Shown: piece by piece, positions 31,268 to 40,899 of the stretch
Layout of the letters: each line of letters opens with the position of its first letter
Position numbering within the stretch: the stretch's first letter is position 1
NCBI GenBank assembly: GCA_010909165.1
Contig: MU008164.1
Span: forward strand, 1,550,001 to 1,614,000
Direction of reading: 5' to 3'
Origin: Anthoceros angustus
Taxonomy: Eukaryota > Streptophyta > Anthocerotopsida > Anthocerotales > Anthocerotaceae
Length of the DNA: 64,000 nucleotides
The notes under the pieces: generated by a model
Told to the model about the DNA's origin: nothing
Databases searched by the model: none
What the model saw: only the letters and a program-made list of their open reading frames with translations
Position numbers and translations under genes: made by a program

Positions 31268-32273
31268 TGTATTGGAAGAATTTTCCATGCCAGGAGGTTG
31301 CGAGGCCGAACAAGCCTGAAGTTGAATTCAAGCGAGTCACTAGCTTTGCGTCTGCGTTGTGACAGATGGTAAGACTCAAGGTGTCTCTCCATGCAGCTTC
31401 TTTTGCCATTCACTGGTAGCTGTTTCGGTTGCAGGACATGTCCAGAACTGCTCCTCAACCCTGTACACTCCTTGCCTGAGATATTGCTGTCCACATGGAG
31501 ACGTTAGTCTTCACTCTTCCATCCAATCATGAACGAGCAGTATACGCCTTCTTCTTAATTTCCGCTCCATAACCTAACCCGGACGGTGTGTAGGTCCTAA
31601 TATGCAGGAATGAAACCGGGAAGTGTTTAATTGAGAGCTCGATCAATTCTTTGCGAAAAAAGTAAAAAGGCATGTGGTTCCAAATGTCTGTTTTCTTTGT
31701 TTGCAAGGAGGGAGCTAGGGATGCCAGTCTTGAGGTACGTTTGTGCTGTGTAATGGGCTTCAGATTAAACAGGCAGACGACCTGGAGAACATCCTTGCCA
31801 GGAAGTTTTTGCGCTTCTTATCAATGAGAGCTGAGTCATTTCAGGTTCTCCGGATGAATCCTGTCCAGGTAGTGAACGCAGCATCAACCTCTTCTTTGAA
31901 CTTGCTCGGTTCTGTGGATCAGTAATACTCGTCCCACACTATCACTCTCCATATTGGCATTTTGATGCGATGCTTCATCGTTTTCCAGGGTTATGACATC
32001 AGCTTTTTTATCACAAACCAACATGTTTAGAGATGGTACAAGCACAAGTTGATAGACTTCATTGTCCTTAAGTGCAAAATAGCAGCGTGCCGCCAAGAGT
32101 CTTCATTCCCTGCCTTCTTAGAGGTGTGTCAATTCCGCAAGGAAGCTAAGGCTAACTATTGGATTCTCTGTGCATGTGGCCAGGACATTGGTAAAGAGAT
32201 CAGCGAGTGGAAACTGTCTGTTGACACTAGAGGGCGATTGGTGGCTGCTGAATTTCTCTTACAGTTCAGATAG
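31268..32273 (+). CDS. ARPC4: ARPC4-like gene (Arp2/3 complex subunit 4), copy 2, better preserved
   Basis: The same exon pieces as in copy 1 are seen. [17 protein letters not shown] starts at about 31282, CPELLLNPV at about 31439 and [10 protein letters not shown] at 31594. The A-run at 31636-31641 has six bases before a GT donor. A possible 7-base exon TCTTGAG (31728-31734) follows, then [11 protein letters not shown] at 31764-31867. [13 protein letters not shown] starts at 31989 with six T's, so the frame is kept, and the last exon starts at 32184 and ends in LLQFR at 32273. With these joins the SLR-to-IKQAD spacing equals the usual ARPC4 spacing. Problems remain: an in-frame TAG after ITNQHV, a missing link between LIDFIV and DIGKEIS, and no start exon. 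It may be a real gene with consensus errors, or a pseudogene. Confidence 0.6.
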
Positions 32274-32676
32274 TTCCCGTCTGCACCGGCAACCTAGGCC
32301 ACTTGTTGGCACTCTTTTAGAATGTGCCCCCGGGTGGCACCCCATCCAAGTATTATAATATTGGCACACAGTACTATTCTAGTTTATAGGTTCTGAGAGT
32401 GGTAGGTTTCTAGTTAAATCTGTGGTTTAGGCACGTAGTACTACTTTAGGATCTAGGTTCCGAAGATAGTAGGTTCCCTCGTGTGGGTTGCGGTACTTCC
32501 CTATATAAAGGCCTCTAAGAATAAGTTCTTTGTGTGTGATTTTTTGCAAACTCGCTTTTTGTTAAAGCGCTCGTTTATATAAGAAGCTTGTGCCTACGGT
32601 GTGCCTACGGAGTAAGAAGCTTGTGCGGTGTGCCTACGGAATAAGAAGCTTGTGCCTACCGGACAGGAGGAATAAT

Positions 32677-33021
32677 ATGGGAAGGCTGTACATAAATGAT
32701 AGTAACACTACGTACCGTCACTACATACATGATAGTAACACTATGTCCCATCATTGGGAAAAGTGGGTGCAACTTACTCTTAAGAATCCAAAACCTGGTC
32801 ACGAAACTCTTGGCCGTTTGCTCAAACTATCTCGGAAGTATACGTTCAATATCAAGAAACAGCATACACAAGAATTCTACACAACCCTAGAAGCACGACT
32901 ACAATTGAAGCAGGATGGGACCAAATGGACTAAGGAAGAAGAACTAGCTCTTAATATTATAGGACTTATAATGGCTCATCTTACCGATCCTGAGTGTGAA
33001 AATGAAATGGCCTTTTTATAG
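32677..33021 (+). pseudogene. Unknown ORF next to the LTR-like segment, copy 2 (truncated)
   Basis: Same protein as at 29004-29486 up to NEMAF. An extra T and further changes end the frame at 33021. The flanking LTR-like sequence at 32290-32580 is also repeated. Confidence 0.5.
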
Positions 33022-33429
33022 CAGATAGGGTTATTAGTCCGGCCGGGGCTTAGCACGATTCATTGGTTCAAGGCTTAGCACCACATATAGTTATTTTACT
33101 TTTAAATATTCAGCTGAGAATGTCGGACGAGGGATCCTGGTTAAGGATCATCGCAGTGGGCACTATGTGAGCCAACCTTTGCATGGACTTTGCAATTGAA
33201 AATTTGGTTTTATTCTTGGATACATGTATGTCTTTAAAGTTAGTAGTGATGAGAGTGGGTCGAGATTTTAAGCGCACTGAAAAAGGGGGTAAAAAAGAAA
33301 CCTTTTCTAATACAAAAATAACTTGGGAGTGATAGATGGAGGGGCTCAAAGAGATATTTGTGCCAACGGCATCGCGGGAGATGCAGCTTCTTTGACGCCG
33401 GTGATAAGTAGGCCTTTTCACATCCCTGT

Positions 33430-34590
33430 CCATGAAGGTCTAGTTTTGAAATGTGTGATGGTGGGGGCTAGTCCCTCTGGCATGGTGCCCTTCATTGGGT
33501 TTTTCCTCCTTTGTTTTTGGGGTGGATGGGTTTTTTCCATCTCTTTTTTATAATAAAGTCTTCATTTTCTCCAATGGCATCCAATGTGTAATAATTTTTG
33601 AATTAATATTTAAAAGATTCATGTAACATAAGGGTGTAAGCATGCTTTGGTGTTATATAATAGCACCAGAGAGTCTAGAATACTTTGTTTCTTTCTACAC
33701 TACTATGACATCTCTAGCCCTTTAAGCTCCTTAGTTGTTGTGCTCGTTCCTCCGCTCTGATGGTAGTTGCACAAACTCCTTCCATCTTGCACCCAATAAG
33801 AAGCATGCTCAAGGCAAAGCATGGTGAACCCACAGCCGCAATGAGAGCTTGTTTGATGCACAGCCGCAATGAGAGCTTGTTCGACGCATATCCGCAATGA
33901 GAGCTTGTTTGACGCATAGCCGCAATGAGAAGCGAGCTCGATGTATAACCACAAGAAGAAGCTTGCTCAATGCACAACCGCGATAGATTGCCCTATGAGC
34001 CTGATATAACAGACTTAATTAGCTAATTATCGTCAGGGGTAGCAAAGACCCATATTGTGGCATCTTCAATGTAATTGTAGCAGCTTAGTGGCGGGAACAT
34101 AGGGCGGCTAGAAACAAGCGAATTAGTGGTGACATTTTGGAACTACATTTCACTATAGACAACGTAAGTGTGAAGCTAATATTTGTCATGGTTTATATCG
34201 TATACGCCTCTCGCATAGCTCAATTTTAACTTCATGTGTGGTTTTAATAAAAACCCTAGGAGGGCTTGTTAATATATGCCTTCTTGCCCATGCCAGCCAG
34301 ATGAAGTGTGGGATATAGTGGTCCAGGTTATTTTTGGAATGTTTGAGCTCCACATGTCGAAGCATTGATTCAAATATCATTGTTGCTCTTGATTTCTTCT
34401 ATGAAGAAGAAAGCAACAAGGAAGCCTACCAAGAAATGAAAGTTTGCTTGGATAGTACAACGACATTAAGGATATCATGACCAACAATCTATGGTGTCAT
34501 GTTTTGATAAAATGTTTCGGCAACGTCTTCGGGTTTGTTGAAGTATATTTCTGTACATATACGGTGAAGTAGGTCCACTGCTTTTCATTT
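33430..34590. other. Non-coding flank with minisatellite, first copy
   Basis: No gene is recognised. The stretch contains the about 31-bp minisatellite at 33831-33990, and it recurs at about 37720-38890 with small indels. Confidence 0.5.
33831..33990. repeat. Minisatellite, about 31-bp unit, 5 units
   Basis: Units read CACAGCCGCAATGAGAGCTT followed by GTTTGATG with variants (CATATCCGC, CATAGCCGC, TATAACCACAAGA). The copy at 38115-38265 has lost several short pieces from the same units. Confidence 0.8.
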
Positions 34591-34599
34591 CTGATACTT

Positions 34600-34905
34600 G
34601 ATTTTGCAAAGTTGTTCTTGTTGAGGTGAAAGTTGCCATGGCCCTTTGTCGCCTGGCTTCTGGACATAAGCTTCAAACTATTGGTGATATCTTTGGATGC
34701 AGTACTTCTATCGTTGGTTTGACAAAACATGCTTTTTTGTGATGTTCTTGTCACTAAAGTGCATGCATTGTATGTTTCTTGGCGAGGAGAAGACAAGTTG
34801 TTGAAATACTCTCAAGAATTTGAGGTGCTATAGGGCATTCCGTATGTGGTTGGAACTAGTGGATGGCTCCCACATCCCTATTTTGGGACCCTCTGAAGAA
34901 GAAGA
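34600..34905 (+). pseudogene. PIF/Harbinger-type transposase relic, copy 1
   Basis: In shifting frames the DNA reads VEVKVAMALCRLASGHKLQ, then IGDIFGCSTSIVGLTKHAF, then CDVLVTKVHALY, then FEVL(stop)GIPYVVG, and LVDGSHIPILGP. This order is that of the HARBI1-type DDE nuclease: the helix-turn-helix RLASG...igd.FG..., and the first catalytic Asp in the aIDGtHI motif (here LVDGSHI). A frameshift lies between IPYVV and LVDGSHIPI, and the rest of the DDE domain is absent. It is dead. A second copy lies at 38900-39176. Confidence 0.7.
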
Positions 34906-35090
34906 AGAAGAAGAATTTTATTTAAGTGCACTAAGGACGAATTTCCATCATGGGACTTGGTACTTAACAACTTGCACCATGGTGTGCCTAAGCTACTTGC
35001 ACCAAGGGCATCCACTCCCTTTAGGCACCCCATCTAAGTACCGATCTAAGCTCAGGATGCTTAATCACTACGTTCTTATAAATGTGTGTC
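34906..35090 (+). repeat. Dispersed repeat, copy 2
   Basis: Starts after a GAAGAAGAAG tract with ATTTTATTTAAGTGCACTAA and contains GGGACTTGGTACTTAACAA, ACTTGCACCAAGGGCATCCA and CACCCCATCTAAGTACCGAT. Nearly the same as 61295-61470, so this element is present outside the duplicated block. Confidence 0.75.
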
Positions 35091-35486
35091 CATTTGGCCT
35101 AAGCCATTTGAAGCCAAGGCAGATTATTACAATCGCAAAGGATTCTACTCACAACTGCTCCAAGTTACGGTAACAGCAAATTGCTTAATATAGGATTACG
35201 ATTTTGGTTGGACAGGTAGCCTTAATGACTGGAACTTGTTCTAGAGAACAAAGCTTGGCCAAAACTGTGCGAGTGGCAAGCTTGGACATTATTATGTGGG
35301 AGATGCAAGATATTGGCCAAGGGTATACATGTTGATACCATACCGATGGTCATGTGACGTTTGTTAGCTATGCAATCGTCTTGGACTTATGTGCGTAACA
35401 CTCGTATGGTAGAGGAGGCAGATATCGCAACCTTGCTCCATATGTCATTGCGGCCATTGCGGCAAGAATTGGAGCAAGGTTCACGC

Positions 35487-35640
35487 ATTGGCAAGAATTG
35501 GAGCAAGGTTCATGCATTGGCAAGAATTAACATTGCGGCCATATGCCACGATTTCGACAAATCCTCAAAAGCATGCAGGCAAAAGTGGAAGACCATTTAT
35601 AACAATTACAAAGTGGAATTCACATATGGAGCAAGGTTGC
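35487..35640 (+). pseudogene. MYB/SANT-like (trihelix) fragment, probable Harbinger partner protein, copy 1
   Basis: The frame reads GKNWSKVHALARINIAAICH, then DFDKSSKACRQKWKTIYNNY, then KVEF. W...K.CRqKWktiynnY is the third-helix region of a MYB/SANT-like DNA-binding domain. PIF/Harbinger elements usually encode such a protein alongside the transposase, which lies about 600 bases upstream. A 29-base tandem duplication (GGCAAGAATTGGAGCAAGG...) precedes it. The start is unclear and only the domain remnant is preserved. The second copy is at 39770-39905. Confidence 0.55.
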
Positions 35641-35654
35641 ATGCCTTCCATATG

Positions 35655-35805
35655 TCTTTGCAGCTGCGAGATTGTGGCCTATCCGTGCCTTTGCAGCTGC
35701 CAAATTGTGCCTGCTTGTTGCCTAGCAGCTGCCCGATTGGTGTCTACGTGCTCCCTTGCAGCTGTCCGATTGGTGTCTACGTGCTCCCTTGCAGCTGTCA
35801 ATGTG
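35655..35805. repeat. Short tandem repeat, 33-bp unit
   Basis: CAGCTGTCCGATTGGTGTCT followed by ACGTGCTCCCTTG is repeated two to three times with more diverged units before it. The corresponding stretch in the second copy (about 39930-40050) has lost most of these units. Confidence 0.65.
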
Positions 35806-35809
35806 ATGT

Positions 35810-36640
35810 TTGCTATAGCATTCACCTTGATGGTCTCCACCACTTCATACACAATACCATCCCCGCTCCTACCAACATCGCTGTCGCAACTCACAGAACA
35901 CAAAGTGCCTACCCTTCTGGTAATGCATGTTTATCACCGTTGACTACAGTTTTGCATGGCTTTTTATTATTGGTACAATCGGTGCCTGGCAGTGCATGTC
36001 AAACACCACTGGCCCTCGAGGGTAGGTGGTGCTCTGACACCACTGCCACATCCACATTGGCGCCACGGTGGTGCAACCATCCCAGAACCACCGGCGAGTG
36101 TTAAATACCTACGAAGGTGTGTGCCAATAAGAAAGCGCCATGTTGCCACCGGCCAGGATGTAAAACCACCCTCACTCCGCCATGCTTGCGATCAACTTTG
36201 GCATAATTTGTTGGGCGTTGATGAGGCTATGAGCTTGAGAAAGCCAATCCCCAACTTATGCTGCGAAAGAGAAACAACGGACCTCATGGAAGAAAGGGCT
36301 CCAACTTCGTTCTCCACCAAAGTCCCTACTCCAATCCCAATATGTTCCAGTAATTTATTCAATAAATATAAATAGCCTAGTGTATAAAATGCTCGTAAAG
36401 TAGGTACTTATTTATTGAACTTACGTGGACCAGCGGTTCATGACGGCGGGGAGCTTTATAATTTTTGTAACATAGGATTTGACATCGTCAAAGTGACCTT
36501 TTTTATCTACCTGATGACTGGGCAGTGTCAAAGTTTTTTGACGGCGGAAGAAGGAAGTCGATTGCCATGGGTAAAAGGAAGAGTGACATATAAGATACAT
36601 GTCTCTCGTGTCTACAGCTCCACGTCGAGAGCACACAGAC
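35810..36640. other. Non-coding region between Harbinger relic and permease 3' end
   Basis: Short frames only, no domain recognised. Repeated at about 40060-40890. Confidence 0.4.
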
Positions 36641-36649
36641 TGCGGGAAA

Positions 36650-37392
36650 AATCACCACCGACGCCATAAAATGGAGGGTCCGAGAGAGAGTCCAAAATTA
36701 CAGGTAGCCAAGCGCTGATAGAGGAGACAAGATACCCGCGTATCCAGCTTCTCCACACACACCAGAAATCCCCATGTACAGCACGGCACAAAGAATTGAG
36801 ATTGCAAAAGGTTTGCTTCTTTTCTTTGAAGATATGCTTGTGCTCGTACAGCTTGACAGTTGCTGTTGCCCCAATCTGCCAAATAGGAGAACCAGTACAG
36901 TATGTGAGGATGCGATCGAGGGCACAAATTGAGCCGGAGGACTTATCAGGAGCAGATAGTCTAGTCATTCCTGGAGTACGTACTAAGGTAGAACACAGCA
37001 CATCATCATGTGACAACCTTACCAAGCCATACGCTATACAAGACGCTGCTGCAGCATCCCGCTGAAGAAGTGCACACTTTAAAGCTACAGCAGCTCCTTC
37101 ATCTCGTGAGAGGATTTTCTTCTCCTCAGCTGCATCCATGTGCTTGTCATAGACCACCTCTGTTCACCATTCTGAAGAGAGCCCTTGAACTCGGTGAATA
37201 ATTTTGGCCGGCCTTGCTGCTGGAGCCTTTGAACTCGAGAAGCGCAATGTCATGCAGTAGCTGCATTCTTGTGCGATCTGCAGGACTGGACCCGCTTCCT
37301 GGTCTTATCTGTGCTAGGCTCATACTAGGGACTTGAAGAGAATCTGCCTGCAAGTTTGCCGCTGTCATGCACAATCTGCTGCATTCAACAGC
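36650..37392 (-). pseudogene. Partial copy of the LptF/LptG-like permease gene (last two exons)
   Basis: Repeats 40896-41641, that is exons 7 and 8 of the complete permease gene. Relative to the complete gene it lacks a base in several short runs (TAGAGGAGAC versus TAGAGGGAGAC, CTTCTCCTCAG versus CTTCTCCCTCAG, GAGCCCTTG versus GAGCCCCTTG). It also lacks two bases at CAGTTGC versus CAGCGTTGC. The frame is therefore broken in both exons. It is cut off at 37392 inside the exon 7 acceptor region, where sequence of the LTR-like flank begins. Confidence 0.85.
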
Positions 37393-38114
37393 CTACATAT
37401 AGTTATTTTACTTTTAAATATTCAGAGAATGTCGGACGAGGATCTGGTTGGATCATCGAAACTATGAGCCAACCTTTGCATGGACTTTGCAATTGAAAAT
37501 TTGGTTTTATTCTTGGATACATGTATGTCTTTAAAGTTAGTAGTGATGAGAGTGGTCGAGATTTTAGCCGAAAAAGGGGTAAAAGAAACCTTTTCTAATA
37601 CAAAAATAACTTGGGAGTGATAGATGGAGGGGCTCAAAGAGATATTTGTGCCAACATCGGGAGATCTTGACTTCTTTGACGCCGTGATAAGTAGGTTTTT
37701 CACATCCACATCCCATGAAGGTCTAGTTTTGAAATGTGTGATGGTGGGGGCTAGTCCCTCTGGCATGGTGCCCTTCATTGGGTTTTTCCTCCTTTGTTTT
37801 TGGGGTGGATGGGTTTTTTCCATCTCTTTTTTATAATAAAGTCTTCATTTTCTCCAATGGCATCCAATGTGTAATAATTTTTGAATTAATATTTAAAAGA
37901 TTCATGTAACATAAGGGTGTAAGCATGCTTTGGTGTTATATAATAGCACCAGAGAGTCTAGAATACTTTGTTTCTTTCACAGCGCCCCCACTATGACATC
38001 TCTAGCCCTTTAAGCTCCTTAGTTGTTGTGCTCGTTCCTCCGCTCTGATGGTAGTTGCACAAACTCCTTCCATCTTGCACCCAATAAGAAGCATGCTCAA
38101 GGCAAAGCATGGTG

Positions 38115-38265
38115 AACCCACAGCCGCAATGAGAGCTTTGATGCACCGCAATGAGAGCTTGTTCGGCGCATCCGCAATGAGAGCTTGTTTGACGATAGCG
38201 CGTAATGAGAAGCGAGCTCGATGTATAACCACAAGAAGAAGCTTGCTCAATGCACAACCGCGATA
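38115..38265. repeat. Minisatellite, second copy with deletions
   Basis: Corresponds to 33831-33990; units are shortened by scattered losses of 1-6 bases. Confidence 0.7.
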
Positions 38266-38899
38266 GATTGCCCTATGAGCCTGATATAACAGACTTAATT
38301 AGCTAATTATCGTCAGGGGTAGCAAAGACCCATATTGTGGCATCTTCAATGTAATTGTAGCAGCTTAGTGGCGGGAACATAGGGGCGGCCTGCTAGAAAC
38401 AACTGAATTAGTGGTGACATTTTGGAACTACATTTCACTATAGACAACGTAAGTGTGAAGCTAATATTTGTCATGGTTTATATCGTATCTGCCTCTACTG
38501 CATAGCTCAATTTTAACTTCATGTGTGGCTGGTTTTAATAAAAACCCTAGGAGGGCTTGTTAATATATGCCTTCTTGCCCATGCCAGCCAGATGAAGTGT
38601 GGGATATAGTGGTCACAGGGTTATTTTTTTGGAATGTTTGAGCTCCACATGTCAGCAAGCATTGATTCAAATATCATTGTTGCTCTTGATTTCTTCTATG
38701 AAGAAGAAAGCAACAAGGAAGCCTACCAAGAAATGAAAGTTTGCTTGGATAGTACAACGACATTAAGGATATCATGACCAACAATCTATGGTGTCATGTT
38801 TTGATAAAATGTTTTAACGCCTCTGGTTTGTTGAAGTATATTTGATATACGGTGAAGTAGGTCCACGCTTTTCATTTCGATACTTGATTTTGCAAAGTT

Positions 38900-39176
38900 G
38901 TTCTTGTTGAGGTGAAAGTTGCCATGGCCCTTTGTCATCACACGGACATAAGCTTCAAACTATTGGTGATATCTTTGGATGCGTGTATTTATCGTTGGTT
39001 TGACAAAACATGCTTTTTTGTGATGTTCTTGTCACTAAAGTGCATGCATTGTATGTTTCTTGGCGAGGAGAAGACAAGTTGTTGAAATACTCTCAAGAAT
39101 TTGAGGTGCTATAGGGCATTCCGTATGTGGTTGGAACTAGTGGATGGCTCCACATCCCTATTTTGGGACCCTCAAG
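38900..39176 (+). pseudogene. PIF/Harbinger-type transposase relic, copy 2
   Basis: Same relic as at 34600-34905 (VEVKVAMAL, ISLD/IGDIFG, CDVLVTKVHALY, then ELVDGSTSLF) with further small deletions. The one after GGATGGCTCC removes the LVDGSHIPI reading. Confidence 0.65.
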
Positions 39177-39191
39177 AAGAAGAAGAAGAAG

Positions 39192-39360
39192 AATTTTATT
39201 TAAGTGCACTAAGGACAATTTCCATCATGGGACTTGGTACTTAACAACTTGCACCATGGTGTGCCTAAGCTACTTGCACCAAGGGCATCCACTCCTTTAG
39301 GCACCCCATCTAAGTACCGATCTAAGCTCAGATGCTTAATCACTCGTTCTTATAAATGTG
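39192..39360 (+). repeat. Dispersed repeat, copy 3
   Basis: Second copy of 34906-35090, part of the large duplication, with single-base losses (CACTCCTTTAGG versus CACTCCCTTTAGG, CTCAGATGC versus CTCAGGATGC). Confidence 0.7.
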
Positions 39361-39769
39361 TGTCCATTTGGCTAAGCCATTTGAAGCCAAGGCGATTATT
39401 ACAATCGCAAAGGATTCTACTCACAACCGCTCCAAGTTACAATGAAATTGCTTAATATAGGATTACGATTTTGGTTGGACAGGTAGCCTTAATGACTGGA
39501 ACTTGTTCTAGAGAACAAAGCTTGGCCAAAACTGTGCGAGTGGCAAGCTTGGACATTATTGCATTGTGGGAGATGCAAGATATTGGCCAAGGGTATACAT
39601 GTTGATACCATACCGATGGTCATGTGACGGTTTGTTAGCTATGCAATCGTACTGGACTTATGTGCACAGTAACACTCGTATGGTAGAGGAGCGTGCATAT
39701 GCTGCAACCTTGCTCCATATGTCATTGCGGCCATTGCGGCAAGAATTGGAGCAAGGTTCACGCATTGGC

Positions 39770-39905
39770 AAGAATTGGAGCAAGGTTCATGCATTGGCAA
39801 GAATTAACATTGCGGCCATATGCCACGATTTCGACAAATCCTCAAAAGCATGCAGGCAAAAGTGGAAGACCATTTATAACAATTACAAAGTGGAATTCAC
39901 ATATG
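39770..39905 (+). pseudogene. MYB/SANT-like fragment, copy 2
   Basis: Identical in protein wording to 35487-35640 (ACRQKWKTIYNNYKVEF). The downstream region is shortened. Confidence 0.5.
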
Positions 39906-40899
39906 GAGCAAGGTTGCATGCCTTCCATATGTCTTTTTGCACGCGATTGTGGCCTATCAGTGCTCTTTTGCCAAATTGTTCACTTGTTGCCAGCATTTGC
40001 CCGATGTCTCGTGCTCCCTTGGTACCGTTGATTGTCTACGTTCTCGTCCGCCAATGTGATGTTTGCTATAGCATTCACCTTGATGGTCTCCACCACTTCA
40101 TACACAATACCATCCCCGCTCCTACCAACATCGCTGTCGCAACTCACAGAACACAAAGTGCCTACCCTTCTCGTAATGCATGTTTATCATGACTGCTTTG
40201 CATGGCTTTTATTATTGGTACGGTTCGGCAAAGGTCAAACACCACTGGCCCTCGAGGGTAGGTGGTGCTCTGACACCACTGCCACATCCACATTGGCGCC
40301 ACGGTGGTGCAACCATCCCAGAACCACCGGCGAGTGTTAAATACCTACGAAGGTGTGTGCCAATAAGAAAGCGCCATGTTGCCACCGGCGTTGTGATGTA
40401 AAACCACCCTCACTCCGCTCATGCTTGCGCGATCAACTTTGGCATAATTTGTTGGGCGTTGATGAGGCTATGAGCTTGAGAAAGCCAATCCCCAACTTAT
40501 GCTGCGAAAGAGAAACAACGGACCTCATGGAAGAAAGGGCTCCAACTTCGTTCTCCACCAAAGTCCCTACTCCAATCCCAATATGTTCCAGTAATTTATT
40601 CAATAAATATAAATAGCCTAGTGTATAAAATGCTCGTAAAGTAGGTACTTATTTATTGAACTTACGTGGACCAGCGGTTCATGACGGCGGGGAGCTTTAT
40701 AATTTTTGTAACATAGGATTTGACATCGTCAAAGTGACCTTTTTTATCTACCTGATGACTGGGCAGTGTCAAAGTTTTTTGACGGCGGAAGAAGGAAGTC
40801 GATTGCCATGGGTAAAAGGAAGAGTGACATATAAGACAGCATACATGTCTCTCGTGTCTACAGCTCCACGTCGAGAGCACACAGACTGCGGGGAAAAAA

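Larger units (their letters stand above)
29733..33420. repeat. Large direct duplication of 25669-29732
   Basis: The order of 25669 to about 29735 (hnRNP-like 5' half, its upstream region, ARPC4-like gene, LTR-like segment, unknown ORF) is repeated here. The exception is the inserted 28222-28400 scrap and one extra ARPC4 last exon, which only the first copy has. Long stretches, such as 30480-31620 versus 26430-27580, are almost identical. Differences are largely small insertions and deletions. The junction at 29733-29739 carries CACATCC, present at both source sites (25669 and 33419). Confidence 0.85.

Noticed and set aside
33831-33990. Regularly spaced repeats resembling a CRISPR array
   Set aside because: About 31-bp units are contiguous without unique spacers, units are diverged, and the DNA is eukaryotic; it is a minisatellite.
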